Below, in pieces: positions 37,085-48,862 of a DNA stretch of 64,000 nt; positions within the stretch are counted from its first letter, which is position 1; the number at the start of each line of letters is the position of its first letter. The position numbers were made by a program, and so were the translations under genes. The DNA is taken from the NCBI GenBank assembly GCA_963930775.1, contig OZ005702.1:5642001-5706000 (forward strand), given 5' to 3'. The stretch is from Cliona cf. orientalis. Taxonomy: Eukaryota; Porifera; Demospongiae; Clionaida; Clionaidae. The notes below the pieces were generated by a model, which saw only the letters and a list, made by a program, of their open reading frames with translations, was not told where the DNA came from and did not search any database.

Positions 37085-37592
37085 AATATGCCTCTGTATT
37101 GCTGGAATGGTGTATTTTCCTGCTATTAAACGCATGCGCTTATATCTCCACAAGAAGAAAACCTGCACTTAATAATGAGGTGCACCTAACAATGAGATGT
37201 GCCTAACAAAAATACCTACATTCAAGTATGCATGCACATCGGAGGGCATATTATTTAAGGGGCGTGGCCAGTTGCTGGATGGATCACACGATCGTTCGTG
37301 CTGCACGTTATCACACTATGATGTTCTCGAAATGGACCTTTAAAAATCCTGAGAATCGACCGTAGCCATCGTAATTTCGAAAAGGCTGGAACCCTGGGCT
37401 AGTAAGGAAGTATGCAAGTATCAAGGTCAAGGGTCACATGCGCTTGTAGATGAAATGCGCCTAATAGCAAGTGAATAGGACAGCAAATATGCACTTAATA
37501 TCGAATATGCACTTATAAGCAAAATGCGCCTTATAACGAGAAAATACATGACATTGTCATTAATTTTTGTGCTGATGTAGCATGGTACAAGA
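36150..37592. other. V-ATPase H intron, low-complexity remnants
   Basis: Contains related phrases CGTGAAAGTTTTCTCC (36687, 36756), a CCAT/CGTTAAAG block, and a C homopolymer of nearly 40 (37042-37081). Near 37120-37210 and 37440-37550 are repeated CGCTTATA/GCGCCTAATA units, perhaps decayed transposon ends; similar units occur at 20465-20700. Confidence 0.4.
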
Positions 37593-37862
37593 TACCGTAT
37601 TTCCTTGAAATCTCGCCGCACCTCGAAATCTCGCCGCACCTATAAGGAGGTTGGTTCCAATAAACGCCGCCCTCGAAGTCTCGCCGCATGGAAAAGGGTC
37701 GTCGGATTCAAAGTACGCGGAATGCAGGCGCACATGCGTGATTCGCACTATATAGCTATCGAAAGCAGGCGCGAGGCGGGTGAGTGGACTAGTCGCCGCC
37801 CTCGAAAGGGTGCAGCGACTTGAAATTAAATCTCGCCGCGGCGAGATTTCGAGGAATACGGT
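37593..37862. mobile_element. MITE with ACCGTATT..CTCGCCGC ends
   Basis: The left end ACCGTATTTCCTTGAAATCT is mirrored by AGATTTCGAGGAATACGGT at the right. TCTCGCCGC recurs as internal direct and inverted copies. TA at both edges fits a TA target duplication. Non-coding, inside the V-ATPase H intron. Confidence 0.8.
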
Positions 37863-39427
37863 ATTCACGATGTAATTTTTTAATTCATAACATGTAAGGT
37901 ATCTTTACATTTCCCTCAGGATCTTGGACATTCTTGACAGTAGGAGAGTAACCTTCCAGCTGCAGTACCAACTCATATTCTGTCTTTGGATGCTCTCCTA
38001 CCGCAGTGATGTTGTGGAGAGAATGAAGGAGTAAGTCGGGCATACAGTGGAATGATACCCAATACCCCGCTCCCTTACATATTCAAAAGCCAGAGACCTG
38101 GGTTTGATTCCTGGCAGCTTCCTGATTCTTTTCCACTTTCCATTTTCAGCCTGCATATAGTTTACTACTTTTTATTCACATGTCATTGTACACTTGTATG
38201 CATCTTATGTTGTTTATTGACCTGTGCAGGTTTCCAGTTGCAGTAGTGCTGTGTGATGTATTGAGATCAACCAACAGGGAGAAGGTCCAGAGAATCATCC
38301 TGGCTACTTTCTGAGTTAGTGAATTATTATGGTATTGAAGCTGTCTTAAATTACGTATGCATGTACATTGTATGCAAGAAGATTAGCACAAAGTTGATCT
38401 GTTCTTGAGTCCACTCGTATAGCAAGGCATAATAAAAGTAATAGACAGTGGTGTGATGAAATCAGCAGTGTTAATGTTTAATTTTACAGACCTACATGTG
38501 CATGTACAATATGCAGACACTGAGCATGAGACACATGTATATGTACATTTATGTGTACATTGACAAATATTTCTGTAGAATTTATTGGAAAAGCCGTCTT
38601 CTCAGATAGCTGAGAGTTACGCTGCTGAGATGATCCACTTCAAGTCAGTGCCGGTGCTGAATGTGCTGGTCAAGCAGAACAGGGAGGATGCTGACATGCA
38701 GGATGACATCACCTTCCTCCACGAGAAGCTCAACACCAGCCTGCAAGACCTCAGGTACACTGTACATTATCCATGGTCATAAAAAATAAACTCTATGTAC
38801 ATGTACATATAATAAACTTTTATGAATGACCTTGATTTGTGGTTTAAAGTGGCCAATGGTATAATAAGATATTATACATGTACAGTGTTCTCCTCAGCAT
38901 GCATGTATTACACTCTAGCCATTCAGAAGATGATGGTTCAGAATTGGTATGTTAATTTTTGTCTTTCAAAACAAGCCTCTTCTCTCCTTTTCAACAGTGG
39001 ATATGGCCCAGAATGGGAAGGGGGTTGTTTTCAAACGTGCCCTGCCCAAGGCCCTCTATAGAGCTGATAATAATAGTCTTACTTTCTCGGGAAGAGCTGG
39101 TGCCAATATGCTACGTTTATGTGTATAGTCTGTATTACATGTATAAGCCATTATCGTGTTTTATGCTAATGAAACGCATGATCTAATTAGTGCAAGAAAA
39201 TTCGCATTCTAGGATTTTTCATAGTGTATCTTAATAAAGCGTGTGACGACCTTTACCAGAAAATTGCGCAAAATTTAAAATAATTATTTTTAGGTTGTGT
39301 TCTATTAGCATGAACATGGTACTACATTGTGATACATGTTATGATACATTTGAGTATTATAATGTGATGATAGTGTGCTTTTTTCCTTAGGGAGTATTTG
39401 GGCAAGCAACTGGAAGGCCAGGCCTAG

Positions 39428-41140
39428 TCAAAAGCAGCACGGACATCCAGGTTGATGACTGTAATTGACTTGATATCTTTTTGTAAAAATAATTGTTGTG
39501 ATTGAGCGTTATTTATTAATTTTGTCCTGCTGTACAAGAAAAATTTTGCCAGTATTGGTTCATTTGTGAGATGTATTATTTCTCGGCAATCTGGGACCTC
39601 ATCACGGGTTTTATATAAGGGGGCTTGTCCAAAGTCGTTGTGGAAAATTATGACGATAGGGGAGGGGTCTTGGTCGATGACGTTTTATATACAACTGCAT
39701 TGTCAGCAGACGTTAGCTTTTGTTATGATTATGCATTCTTGTGGTTGAACAAATCCAGACACACCTCCAGCAGTGTCAAAATTTGCATGTAGTGACAGCT
39801 ATAATGACGTTAATTTTTCCACGACTTTGGATAAGGGCCCCTAAACTACTACAGAGAATAATTATTAATTTTGAACAAAAATTGATGTGTAAAAAGAACT
39901 TACTGCATGCATGATTCTTTGAGTCTGACCACAGTGACCAGTCTACATCAAAATAAAATTTAATTATTGTTAAAGATCCCCATGCATATAAACAATCAGC
40001 TAGCGATGCTTGCAAACCTGGTTGTACATTTAGAATATCAATACAACACTTAAACAAGCTAATGTATATGTGAGAAAATTAACTGACTTAATTCCCTACA
40101 CACAATGTATTATGGTATATATGGACAGCTTAACTGTTTGGTGATCATGAACTTGCATGTTGCAGCTGGTCGATGCTTCAACTGTACAAATAACATCCTG
40201 TTCTCTATCATAATAATAATATTATTATGCATACATGAATAGTTTCAGCCCTTGTGGCTGCATGTACGTTACCATGCATGGCAACTATCGATACCTAAGA
40301 ACACTGATTGTGACCTATAATAATATTATAAAATAATGTACACGTGGCATGCAGTCCCATGTAGAAAACGAACATTATTCCGTTTTTAATTCAATTAGCT
40401 CTCCTAATATTATGCTTTGACAGTTGAAGCCGGAAGTTGGCTCACCCCTAGCAGATATATAGATTGAAGTTACTAAGCCTAAATTTGGGAGATTCCACAG
40501 CAGAGTTACAGTCATTGTAATTTAAAAGTAGAAATAGTGGTCAAAATGTGATAGGAATAATGTTTGTTTTCCATAATATGGGACTGCCACAAAATTAATT
40601 ATGTTCTCATTTGTCCTCAGGCTTCTCAACCTTTCCTTGCATACAGATCTGGAAGCCTGGAACTAGTGAGCATGGTTATGCATTCATCCATGGAGTCACT
40701 GCATAACAATAATTATGTATGCATTACAGTAACTCAGGTACACACAAGACCAATAGGTTTGCAAAATCTTGCCCAATCAGGATACTGTTTGTGCATGACC
40801 TATGTCTCTAAATTTTGTGAGCATGTACTGTTACTAGATGATCATGCATGCTATATCCACATTATTCCATGATTGTGACAAAAAAGATACTTGTTATGAC
40901 ATTGTGTATGTATTTATTATTTGACTGGTGATGGTGGCTGTGGACAGGCTCAGTCTTTTGTCAAAACTCGCTAGGACGATCCTTCAGAGGAAAAGCTAGG
41001 TGTGTACCTACCCACATCCCTAGTAAAAATAATATCTCACAAGATCTTTGGGGATAATCACACAGAATATTTCAAGAATCCCAAACAAGATTGATATCAT
41101 TGTGTGGTTTTGGAACCAGGAACCTGCATGATCTCATGTT
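39428..41140. other. Non-coding stretch between V-ATPase H and the kelch gene
   Basis: No gene recognised. The open frame at 40564-40872 begins near a CCTCAG but matches nothing I know. The region is A+T-rich with AATATTATT clusters. Confidence 0.4.
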
Positions 41141-41144
41141 AGGA

Positions 41145-41290
41145 CCTTACCAAGATTCTAGCAAGATCATACATAATATAATCACGAGTATTCTTATGAT
41201 TTTCCACAAGATTTTAGCAAGATCTTACATAATTATAGTCACGAGTGTTCTTATGATTTTCCACAATTAAGATTCTAGCCAGATCTTACT
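41145..41290. repeat. Three tandem units of about 58 bp
   Basis: Units share AAGATTCTAGCAAGATC, ATAATCACGAGT and TTCTTATGATTTTCCACA. The third unit is partial. Downstream of the kelch gene's stop. Confidence 0.7.
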
Positions 41291-41506
41291 TATAATTGCA
41301 TGTTGTAAGATTTCTGCAAGAGCATGTGATCATACATGATTCTATAGGTGTATTTGTTCTTACTAGTCTTATCCTTTATAATATTATTATTATGATCTTA
41401 TAAGAACTTAGCAAAATGTGTTGTATTAGGATCACAACTAAAATAAATGACTTGTGTGCTATAGCTACAGAATCAGTCAATTATTGACTCGTATTATTAT
41501 AAGTGG

Positions 41507-44500
41507 TTATTGTGGTTTTAGATATAAGCTGCCCTTGTACACAGTGTTCACTCTGTCACCACACCTGCCTCCAATCACTAGGACATCTGTTGACAAAACA
41601 GCAGCTGTAGTGCTAGATCGTGAAGCAGGTAGATAACTGATGTAGATCCAGGAGTTGGTGGAGGGAGAGTACATGTAGACTGCCCTCTTAGCGGCTTCTC
41701 CTTTGGTACCACCTCCTATAGCAAACAGGTTGCCAGCTAGCACAGCTGGAGCTGGTCGATAGGTTGGAGTGTTGGGTAGTGTCTTCCAAGCTGACTGAGT
41801 GTCACTGCTACCACTGTGGGTGGTCTGGTTGGTTGGTACAGCATTGCCAAGGAGATCATCAACTGAGGCATAGAGTGCTTGGTTGAGGTCTGAGCCATTG
41901 TATCCTCCTAGTGCATAGCATGTGTTGCCAATGGCAACTAGTGATAGGTTGCAACAAGCTGTTGGTAGTGGATCAGTACTGTACCACTGTGATGTGTCTG
42001 ATTTGAAGATCTCAACTGCATCTGTGTATCTGAGTGTGGCTCCACCTGCCACTACAAGTGCTGATTGGAGGCTCAAGACACCTGGAGACCGTCTAGCCGT
42101 TGGCATGGGAGGAATGGTCTGCTTCCACTTTTGTGATGACTCACCATAAGAATAAACTTTGTTAGTATCATTATGACCCTCCAGTCCCCCAACAGCTACT
42201 AGCTTGCCGTTAACTTGACCCAGACCTAACCCTCTGACAGGAAGTGGTGGTAGAGTGGTCCACTTGTCTTGTGATGGATCATAGCAGTAGACAATGTAAT
42301 TATCACCAGGACTGTTAGTTGATCCTCCTCCACAGTAGACTTTGCCATTGATGACTACAGTTTTTCCACTAATTAATTTGGTAGGCAGCCCAGTACACTG
42401 TTTCCAGATGATAATAGCCTATATTAAGCACGTCAAGATACAATATAATGTCATGTATAATGACATAATTTAATCTTAAAGTTCATTGTAGGATCACAGT
42501 ATTCGATGTGCACTTTAATAACTGTGCACTAATAAAAATCACGTATGTTGTATGTAGCTACCTATCAATTGTTTGCCACACCGTACCCCCACCTGGGGCA
42601 GAGGTGGGGGAGGTAAGGGGTATGACACCAGAATACGACCTGAGGGGTGGGGCAAATGTCATGCACCTGAGCAGCTGCCATACCGACAACAGTTCTTGTT
42701 ACCTATGTTGTTGACTAGAAGACTTAAGCCACTCAATTCATCTCGGGGATTTGTCAATGTTGGTCTCTCTAGGGACCTGGGTGGGGTCAGTACGAGACTG
42801 AAGTGTGTCAAATTTCCACCCATCCTTCACCTTTGCCCCAAGTGGGGCAAACAATTGATAGGTGCATTATTATGTACGGCGTGTTTAGGCTAATAGCTAA
42901 AGATTTTAACTTTCGCGTGATCATTTCTGGTAAAGGTCATCACCATCTACATTTATGAATTTTTCTTGCACTAATTATATCTTGGGTTTTTATGGTATAT
43001 AAACTTAGCTATAGATCATGCATGGGTGGAACACTCTCCCACAACAGATTCATCACTGTTCAAGCTAATTTCAATGGCACATTTAGTATAGGTTATTGCC
43101 CTAAGCCGAGGCTCTACGGCGTTTTAGAAACCCGAGGGATGTTGCATAATCGCCGAGGGCGGAGCCCGAGGCGATTATGCAACATCCCGAGTGGTTTCTA
43201 ATAGCCGTAGAGCCGAGGCGTGGGCGATAACCGGCTTAGACTATGGGGCGCGCCGCGCTGTGCATTTGTGGTCTGCTATAGTGCATCCTGTTGCTAGGTT
43301 ACCAATCATCTGTGTGAGCGTGGTTTTGTGGGTAGTTGCTTAGTAACCGTGCTGCAGTGAAAAGTGACCAATCAGATTCATGTTGCAGAGCAGGAAGTAT
43401 GCAGCAATGATGTCACACTTCCTTCACGTATATAAGCTAACAAGGCAGCCATGTGCGTTATTCAGTCTGCAACGCCTGTGTAACGTAGTGCTAGTGCTGG
43501 TGGCTCTGTAGATCTATTGCCCGCCACGTATGGTCTCCTATTTGCTACTAAAGCTGTTTGAGACACCCAAAGCTTGGCTATAAAGCCAGAGGAAAATTTT
43601 TCTAGGACCTTTTGACCGTGAGATCTGGACTGCGCTGGGAATGAAGGTGATTCTATGCTTCAAGCAGCTGAGGAGCAACTGTCTCAGCCGGATCTCGTGC
43701 GACACCCCCTTCTACACTTGCGAGACTTGTCTCACAACAGTTTTTAGTGGTAGGAGAGACTACATGGCGTTCAAAAGAGCCACCAATACTAGCACTAGTG
43801 CCGCGTGTCAGTGGGCTCAGCTCAGTCCCCATTTGAATTTTGCCAGAAAGCAAGGTTTTGCTAATTTAAACCTACACATTTTACCATCAATCCGAAAATC
43901 AATCATGCAGACAAAAACTCAATTTCCGCCTATTTCTTCCGTTTTGATACATTTTGTTTAATACAATTCAAATTCATGACAGGTCTTCTAACGAAAATTA
44001 ACTACTCCATTCTGAGTATCTACACTATTTTAGATACCTCATTAAATTCAAAAGATCAAAGCATATTATGCATACCATAGTCTAACTATAATAATATTAT
44101 TATTATTATTACTGCTAAGCATTAATTTTCATGCTAGAATGCTTAGACCGATGCATCACAGTTTAAGCTTAGCTCACCTGAGAAGGAGAGAAATCTCGTA
44201 GATTAAGCCCAGTAGTTTTATTTTCAATCTTCAACTGTTCAATTTCAGTTTTAAGTTCCTGTATTTCTCTATCTTTTCTCTCTATTTCTTCCATTAATCC
44301 TTTTGATTCCTCCAGCTTTTTCAAGTCTCTATTCACATTATCCAGTGCTTTGTTTTGTCTCAGTACTTCATCCAGTCGGTTGGCAAAGGAGGCAGGAAAC
44401 TGCAACACCATCTCTGCTAGTCGCCCCACAATCTCACTGGCATGAGCCCTTGCCCGGGGATGATTATGGATGCATTTAAGGATGAGATCCATCAGAGGAT

Positions 44501-45281
44501 GATCATTTCCAATGGCTCGAAGGAACACCTCACGTCGTTCAGCTTCAGATACTGGAGTCATTCTACCATCAAGCTCGGTATGAATTGGACCAACCTGTGG
44601 CTCTGGCCACTGACCACTGAACATGTGGATCATCATAATGCCATAGGAAAAGTCGTCAACACTTGTGTCGTATTTGGGATTGGCTACCATCACCTCTGGT
44701 GGCATATAGGCAGGAGTGCCAGGAGTCTGGGTCATGCGACTGACCTGTAGAGGGGTCAGGTTGAGGATCCTGGCCACACCCAGATCAGAGATCTTGGCTG
44801 TCATGTTGGGGGTGAGGAGGACATTGTTGGAAGAGAGATCTCGGTGAATGATGGGAGGAGTTTGGCTGTGGAGGTAGCACAAGCCCAGAGCCACATCATG
44901 AAGAATGCAGTAGCTGATCTCCTTTGGGAGAATACTGCATTGCTCAATGCAGGAGGTGAGGTTGGTGGGGAGAAACTCCATGACTAGGATGGGTGCTCGC
45001 ACTCTTTGCTGGAAATAGACTCCCAGAAACTGGACAATGTTGGGGTGGCGTAGTTGACTAAGTAGACGGCATTCTTCCTCAAATCTGCGAACAGTGTAGC
45101 TGGCATCTCCCTGCCTCAGTAGCAGTTCATGGATCTTCTTGCCAGCACATTTCAGTCCCATGTACTCCAGTTCTAGCACAGTAGCATAGGAGCCATGTCC
45201 CAGCTCTCGATCTGTCACTCTAACTCCAGTCAGCTTGTAGGGATCAAACCCAGTGAATGTTGCTGGTCTCACAGCACTCAT
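41507..45281 (-). CDS. TKL-like protein kinase with coiled coil and C-terminal kelch propeller
   Basis: Two exons on the minus strand: 45281-44178 and 42418-41507, joined in phase 0 (donor CTCAG/GTGAGC, acceptor TAATATAG), giving 671 residues. Residues about 20-295 are a kinase: glycine loop GHGSYATV, lysine in CAGKKI, catalytic loop HRDLSSNN, DLG instead of DFG, then PPE and a VDDFSYG helix-F motif. Residues about 300-360 are charged coiled coil (LKKLEESKGLMEEIERKD). The second exon has six GG-doublet kelch blades (VYCGGG, LVAVGG, LVVAGG, CYALGG, LFAIGG, LVIGG), enough for a propeller. Kinase residues are intact, so it is likely active. The kinase resembles RIPK/TKL enzymes of innate signalling; the kelch part may select substrates (inference). 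It is divergent to the Death-NLR starting at 45996. The frame is intact throughout, unlike most neighbours. Confidence 0.85.
42558..42867. mobile_element. MITE in the kinase-kelch intron
   Basis: Inverted ends CCTATCAATTGTTTGCC and GGCAAACAATTGATAGG bound about 310 bp with internal GGGGCA/CCCCAC words. Non-coding. Confidence 0.75.
43107..43216. repeat. Near-perfect hairpin, about 47-bp arms
   Basis: The left arm GAGGCTCTACGGC, TTAGAAACCCGAG, GGATGTTGCATAATCGCC is mirrored by GGCGATTATGCAACATCC, CGAG, GGTTTCTAA, GCCGTAGAGCC, with a loop of about 15 bases. It lies in the kinase-kelch intron. It could be a foldback transposon or an arm-pairing RNA. Confidence 0.85.
43230..44177. other. Rest of the kinase-kelch intron
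   Basis: No conserved exon. A plus-strand open frame (43641-43961) has several cysteines (TPFYTCETCLTTVF) but no known domain or splice support, so it is left uncalled. Confidence 0.4.
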
Positions 45282-45995
45282 GATTAGTCAGCACACTAAG
45301 CAAAGGAGGCTGAAAGATATAGCTTAGCTATCTCACAATGGATGATCAAAAAAGGGACCTATAAGCACAATACTGCCATCATGTGACATCCTTAACATTA
45401 TAATTTTGCAGAGGTGGTATATATAGAAATTATAAAAGTGATACGGCACAAGTTCATGTGTAATTGCAAGACTAGTACTAATACAAGTAACTATCGTTCA
45501 ATACATACACAGCAGACACATACGCTATCAAATTTAGTGTCACTTCTGTTGTGGTTTTCCAAACACTGCATTGCCAGATATTATAACACTTTGTGCATAA
45601 ACATCCTTGCTCAGCTAAAAAATCTAAATAAGTGAAAATTTAATGGAGCCACGTGCATGTAGGGGGTGTGTTGTGCGCTAATTTAGCTAGATACTCCATA
45701 GTTAATGCACCTGAGTATATATATTATATTATATATATTATGGCAATAATTCTTTATGCCACCGTCATTCATGGGTTGTTTTTTATTAAGATTAAACTTT
45801 ACACATCCTATTCATAGTTTATGAATAATTTCGGCAGCCCCTCCCCCAAAGCCTAGCAGCAACCACATTGTTATAAGAGCAGTAAAATCATACCTGTTAA
45901 GTTGATAGCTGAGTTTTAGTAACTAGCTTAATCTTATAGCTGGTTGCCTAGTAGCTGAGAGTGGCAGCCTATAGCCGTAGTGGATTGCATAGAGT
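45282..45995. promoter_or_regulatory. Shared divergent promoter region, kinase-kelch / Death-NLR
   Basis: 714 bp separate the two start codons, which point away from each other. The region is A+T-rich, with a TATATATTATATTATATA tract at 45715-45740. No other gene fits. A bidirectional promoter is an inference from spacing alone. Confidence 0.45.
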
Positions 45996-48785
45996 ATGGC
46001 TGTATCAGGTAATATGACTGGCAGGAGCAGAAGCCTTGAGGAGCAGTTGTCCATGTTCCCTGCTGAGCTCCTTGATCGTCAGTGTTTTGAGTCTCACCTT
46101 GGCAAACTAGTTCATCACATTACCACTGATGCCATGGTGATGATGGCCACTGATCTAGGGCTGTCGGATGTCGAGGTGGAAGATAGTCTATCTGCCTGGC
46201 CGAGGAACCCAGCAAAACAGAGACTGGACATATTCAAAAAATGGCAAGAGAAAAAATCATCAGAGGCCACTTACAGGTGTGCATCGTGTATACATGTGTG
46301 TATAATAGATACTGTTTGGTGCACATGGGACTACACAAAAATGTTAACGTTATCACAAGAAGAGGTACAATATTCAACTGAACTAGTTACAGTATAATTA
46401 GCTATGGTCAGTTAAAAATAATTTTACAAGGTGCATTATATTATGGGTATCACACAAAATTCTGTTCTAAATTGATTGCATTATATTTTTTGTGTATGCA
46501 GATATTTAATAACTATCTTTCATGAAACAAGGAGAATTGATTTAATAGATAAGCTTCAAAGAATTGTATCTTCACAACAAATTCCAATCCATCAACCTCA
46601 GCTAGCTCAACATGATCTTGACTGGTACGGAAGCTACCTAAAGAAGCAGAACGTGGAAGTCCTCTTCACCCTACAAGTATCTGCCAACCAGTGGCTTCCT
46701 TCACCAACACAAAAAATCTTCAACCTGGCCATCATCAAGAAAGATGAGATTCAAAGGGGAAGAGTTGATAATGCATTTATCCGCAAGACCATCAGGGGAC
46801 AAGTTGATGACATTCTTCTAGAGAAGTCCCCCATAGAACTGAAAGACATCTTCGAGAACGTTGAAGGAGAGAGAAAGGTGATTCTAATAGACGGTGCTCC
46901 AGGTAGCGGGAAGAGCACACTTACTGTACACATCTGTCAGCAATGGGGCAGAGGAGAACTATTTAATGAGTTCACTGTCGTCATACTTGTCCAGTTACAA
47001 GATCCAGAACTTCAACGTGCACAATCATTTGTTGATCTGCTTCCGGCTGAAAATCGTGAAATAGCTGAACAGGCTGCTGCAGAGATTGTGGCTGTCAAAG
47101 GCAGGGGTGTTCTCTGGATACTGGATGGCTGGGATGAGCTGCCACCCCACTTGTTAAAGAAGTCTATTTTCAGTAAACTAATAAATCCAAAGCGCCAGGA
47201 AAACCCACTGTCAAAAACTACAGTGATGGTAACTTCTCGTCCGATTTCATCAGGTGACCTTTATCCTGTGGTCTCCTCGCGAATTGAAATATTAGGGTTC
47301 ACTGCTGAGGAGCAGAGACTATTCTTTACCGAGTGTCTCAATAATGATACAAAAGCTGTGGAGACTCTAATGGAGAGACTTAGCAGTAACCCAGCCATGG
47401 AGGGCAGCTGCTACCTTCCTCTGAATGCTTCCATTGTAGCCCATCTTTACCTAACAAATGGATCCCTCCCTTCCACTATTTATGGCATATTTTCTTCTCT
47501 TGTGCAGCACTGTCTCTCTCGCTATCTTCACGAACGACAGGGGGTATCTCAAACACTAGCCAGTTTTGAATCATTTGATGAACTGCCTGACGAATTGCAC
47601 TCTTCTTTTAAACAGCTCTGTAAACTAGCATTCACTGGTGTTAGGGACAATATGGTAACCTTTTCTAGCAGTGATATAAAAGCTTTAGGATCTTCAGACG
47701 AGATTTGCAAGCTTGGTCTACTACAGGCTGTACCTAATATTGTTTCTCATGGTCAATCAGTTTATCACAACTTCCTACATTTGTCCGTTCAGGAGATGCT
47801 AGCTGCAGTTCATATATCTCGAATTCCAGCCAATGAGCAGATCTCAACATTTGACACCATGTTCAATGATGCTAGCGATCGATTTAGTGCAGTGCTTCAG
47901 TTTTATGCAGCCATCACCAAGCTTCGTACATCAAGGCCTCTCCTCAGCTTAGTACCACATTTCTTGTGTCCTGTCCCTGCAAGTATTTATGATCTTGTTA
48001 GGAAAATTGTTCGAAAAGGCTCTGAGGCTCTTTTAGTATCACTTTTGAACTGCTTGTGTGAGGCTCAGGACACTGACTTATGTAAGTATGTAGGAGAACA
48101 GCTTAGAGACAAGGTTTCATTTTTGGATAAACTACATGGGTTTGAATCTGAGCTTTCTCTTCTTGGTGTGTCACTATTACCCCAAGACTGCCTCTCCATT
48201 GGCTACTTCCTGGCTTCCATTGCTATTAGTTATAAAAGCAGATTCTCAGTTGACCTTAAGTTTTGTTCTCTAAGTGATACTGGCATAAAGATCCTCATGC
48301 AAAGTCTTTGCAGGAGCCTGGATCCTAACAGTGAAATAACTGGTCAACTTGACATGAACATAGGCTGCAATGAGATCACTGGAGTAGGGGCTTCATACAT
48401 AGCTGAGGCATTGAGAACTACTAGAGCATTGAGAAAGCTGAGTCTATCGGCCAATTCAATTGGTGATAAAGGACTACAGTACATTGCAGAGTCCCTATCA
48501 ACCAACACAACACTTACTGAACTACGTTTGGCGTTATGTGGACTAAGAATCACAGAGGAGAATGGTCCAGTACTCACTAAAATGCTACAGAGAAATAAAA
48601 CTTTGAGACTACTTGACCTGACATGGAACGGAACCATACCAGACCATGAAACATCATTTATCATAGAGGGTCTCAAGAAGAATACCACTCTCAAAGTATT
48701 GTATTTAGGCTTTTGTGGTGTCACAAATGAAGGCTTTTGTTTGATTCAGAGTAGTACCTCAACATGCAAGATACATAATAATTAA
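45996..48785 (+). CDS. NLR3: Death-NACHT-LRR receptor, intact
   Basis: Exons 45996-46276 and 46502-48785 join in phase (TTACAG/GTGTGC .. TATGCAG/ATATTT), giving about 854 residues. The start ATG at 45996 leads into a Death domain (residues about 20-125): LGLSDVEVEDSLSAWP and FKKWQEKKSSEATYRYLITI, spanning the intron. NACHT follows: Walker A GAPGSGKST near 225, Walker B LWILDGWDEL near 297, VMVTSRPISSGDLYP, and the winged-helix-type FLHLSVQEMLAA. RI-type LRRs run from about 675 to the end (SLSANSIGDKGLQYIAESL, LRLLDLTWNG). This is the classic metazoan NLR layout with a Death effector, expected to oligomerise on sensing and recruit Death adaptors. The NACHT is clearly related to NLR1/NLR2 but more distant. 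Both exons are open. It shares its promoter region with the kinase-kelch gene. The C-terminus ends shortly after an LRR, so a further exon is possible. Confidence 0.88.
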
Positions 48786-48862
48786 TCAGAACAAAATAAT
48801 ACCACAGGAAGTGCCACACCCCACCATGCAGACAAGAGATACTAACAGTACTGGGAGTATGT

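Larger units (their letters stand above)
35759..39427 (+). pseudogene. ATP6V1H: V-ATPase V1 subunit H, 3' part, with stop and missing exons
   Basis: Subunit H is the regulatory HEAT-repeat subunit that couples V1 to Vo in organelle proton pumps. Exons by splice consensus, phase and similarity: 35759-35958 (IIARLSPC.. to AFYNANGVKP), 37920-38030 (FQLQYQLIFCLWMLSYRS), 38230-38314 (FPVAVVLCDVLR.. RIILATF), 38579-38754 (NLLEKPSSQIAE.. FLHEKL), 38898-38946 (LAIQKMMVQNW), 39391-39427 (EYLGKQLEGQA, stop). The usual protein is about 480 residues. Here the first third is not visible and the exons coding the roughly 90 residues before LAIQKMM are absent, with non-matching phases across the gap. At 38312-38314 TGA stands where the family has arginine (ATF-R-NLLEK): CGA to TGA. 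Identity is firm; this copy is very probably non-functional or badly assembled. Its 5' end abuts the NLR cassette 2 flank. Confidence 0.85.

Noticed and set aside
43641-43961. Cysteine-containing open frame in the kinase-kelch intron
   Set aside because: No recognised zinc-finger spacing and no splice support.
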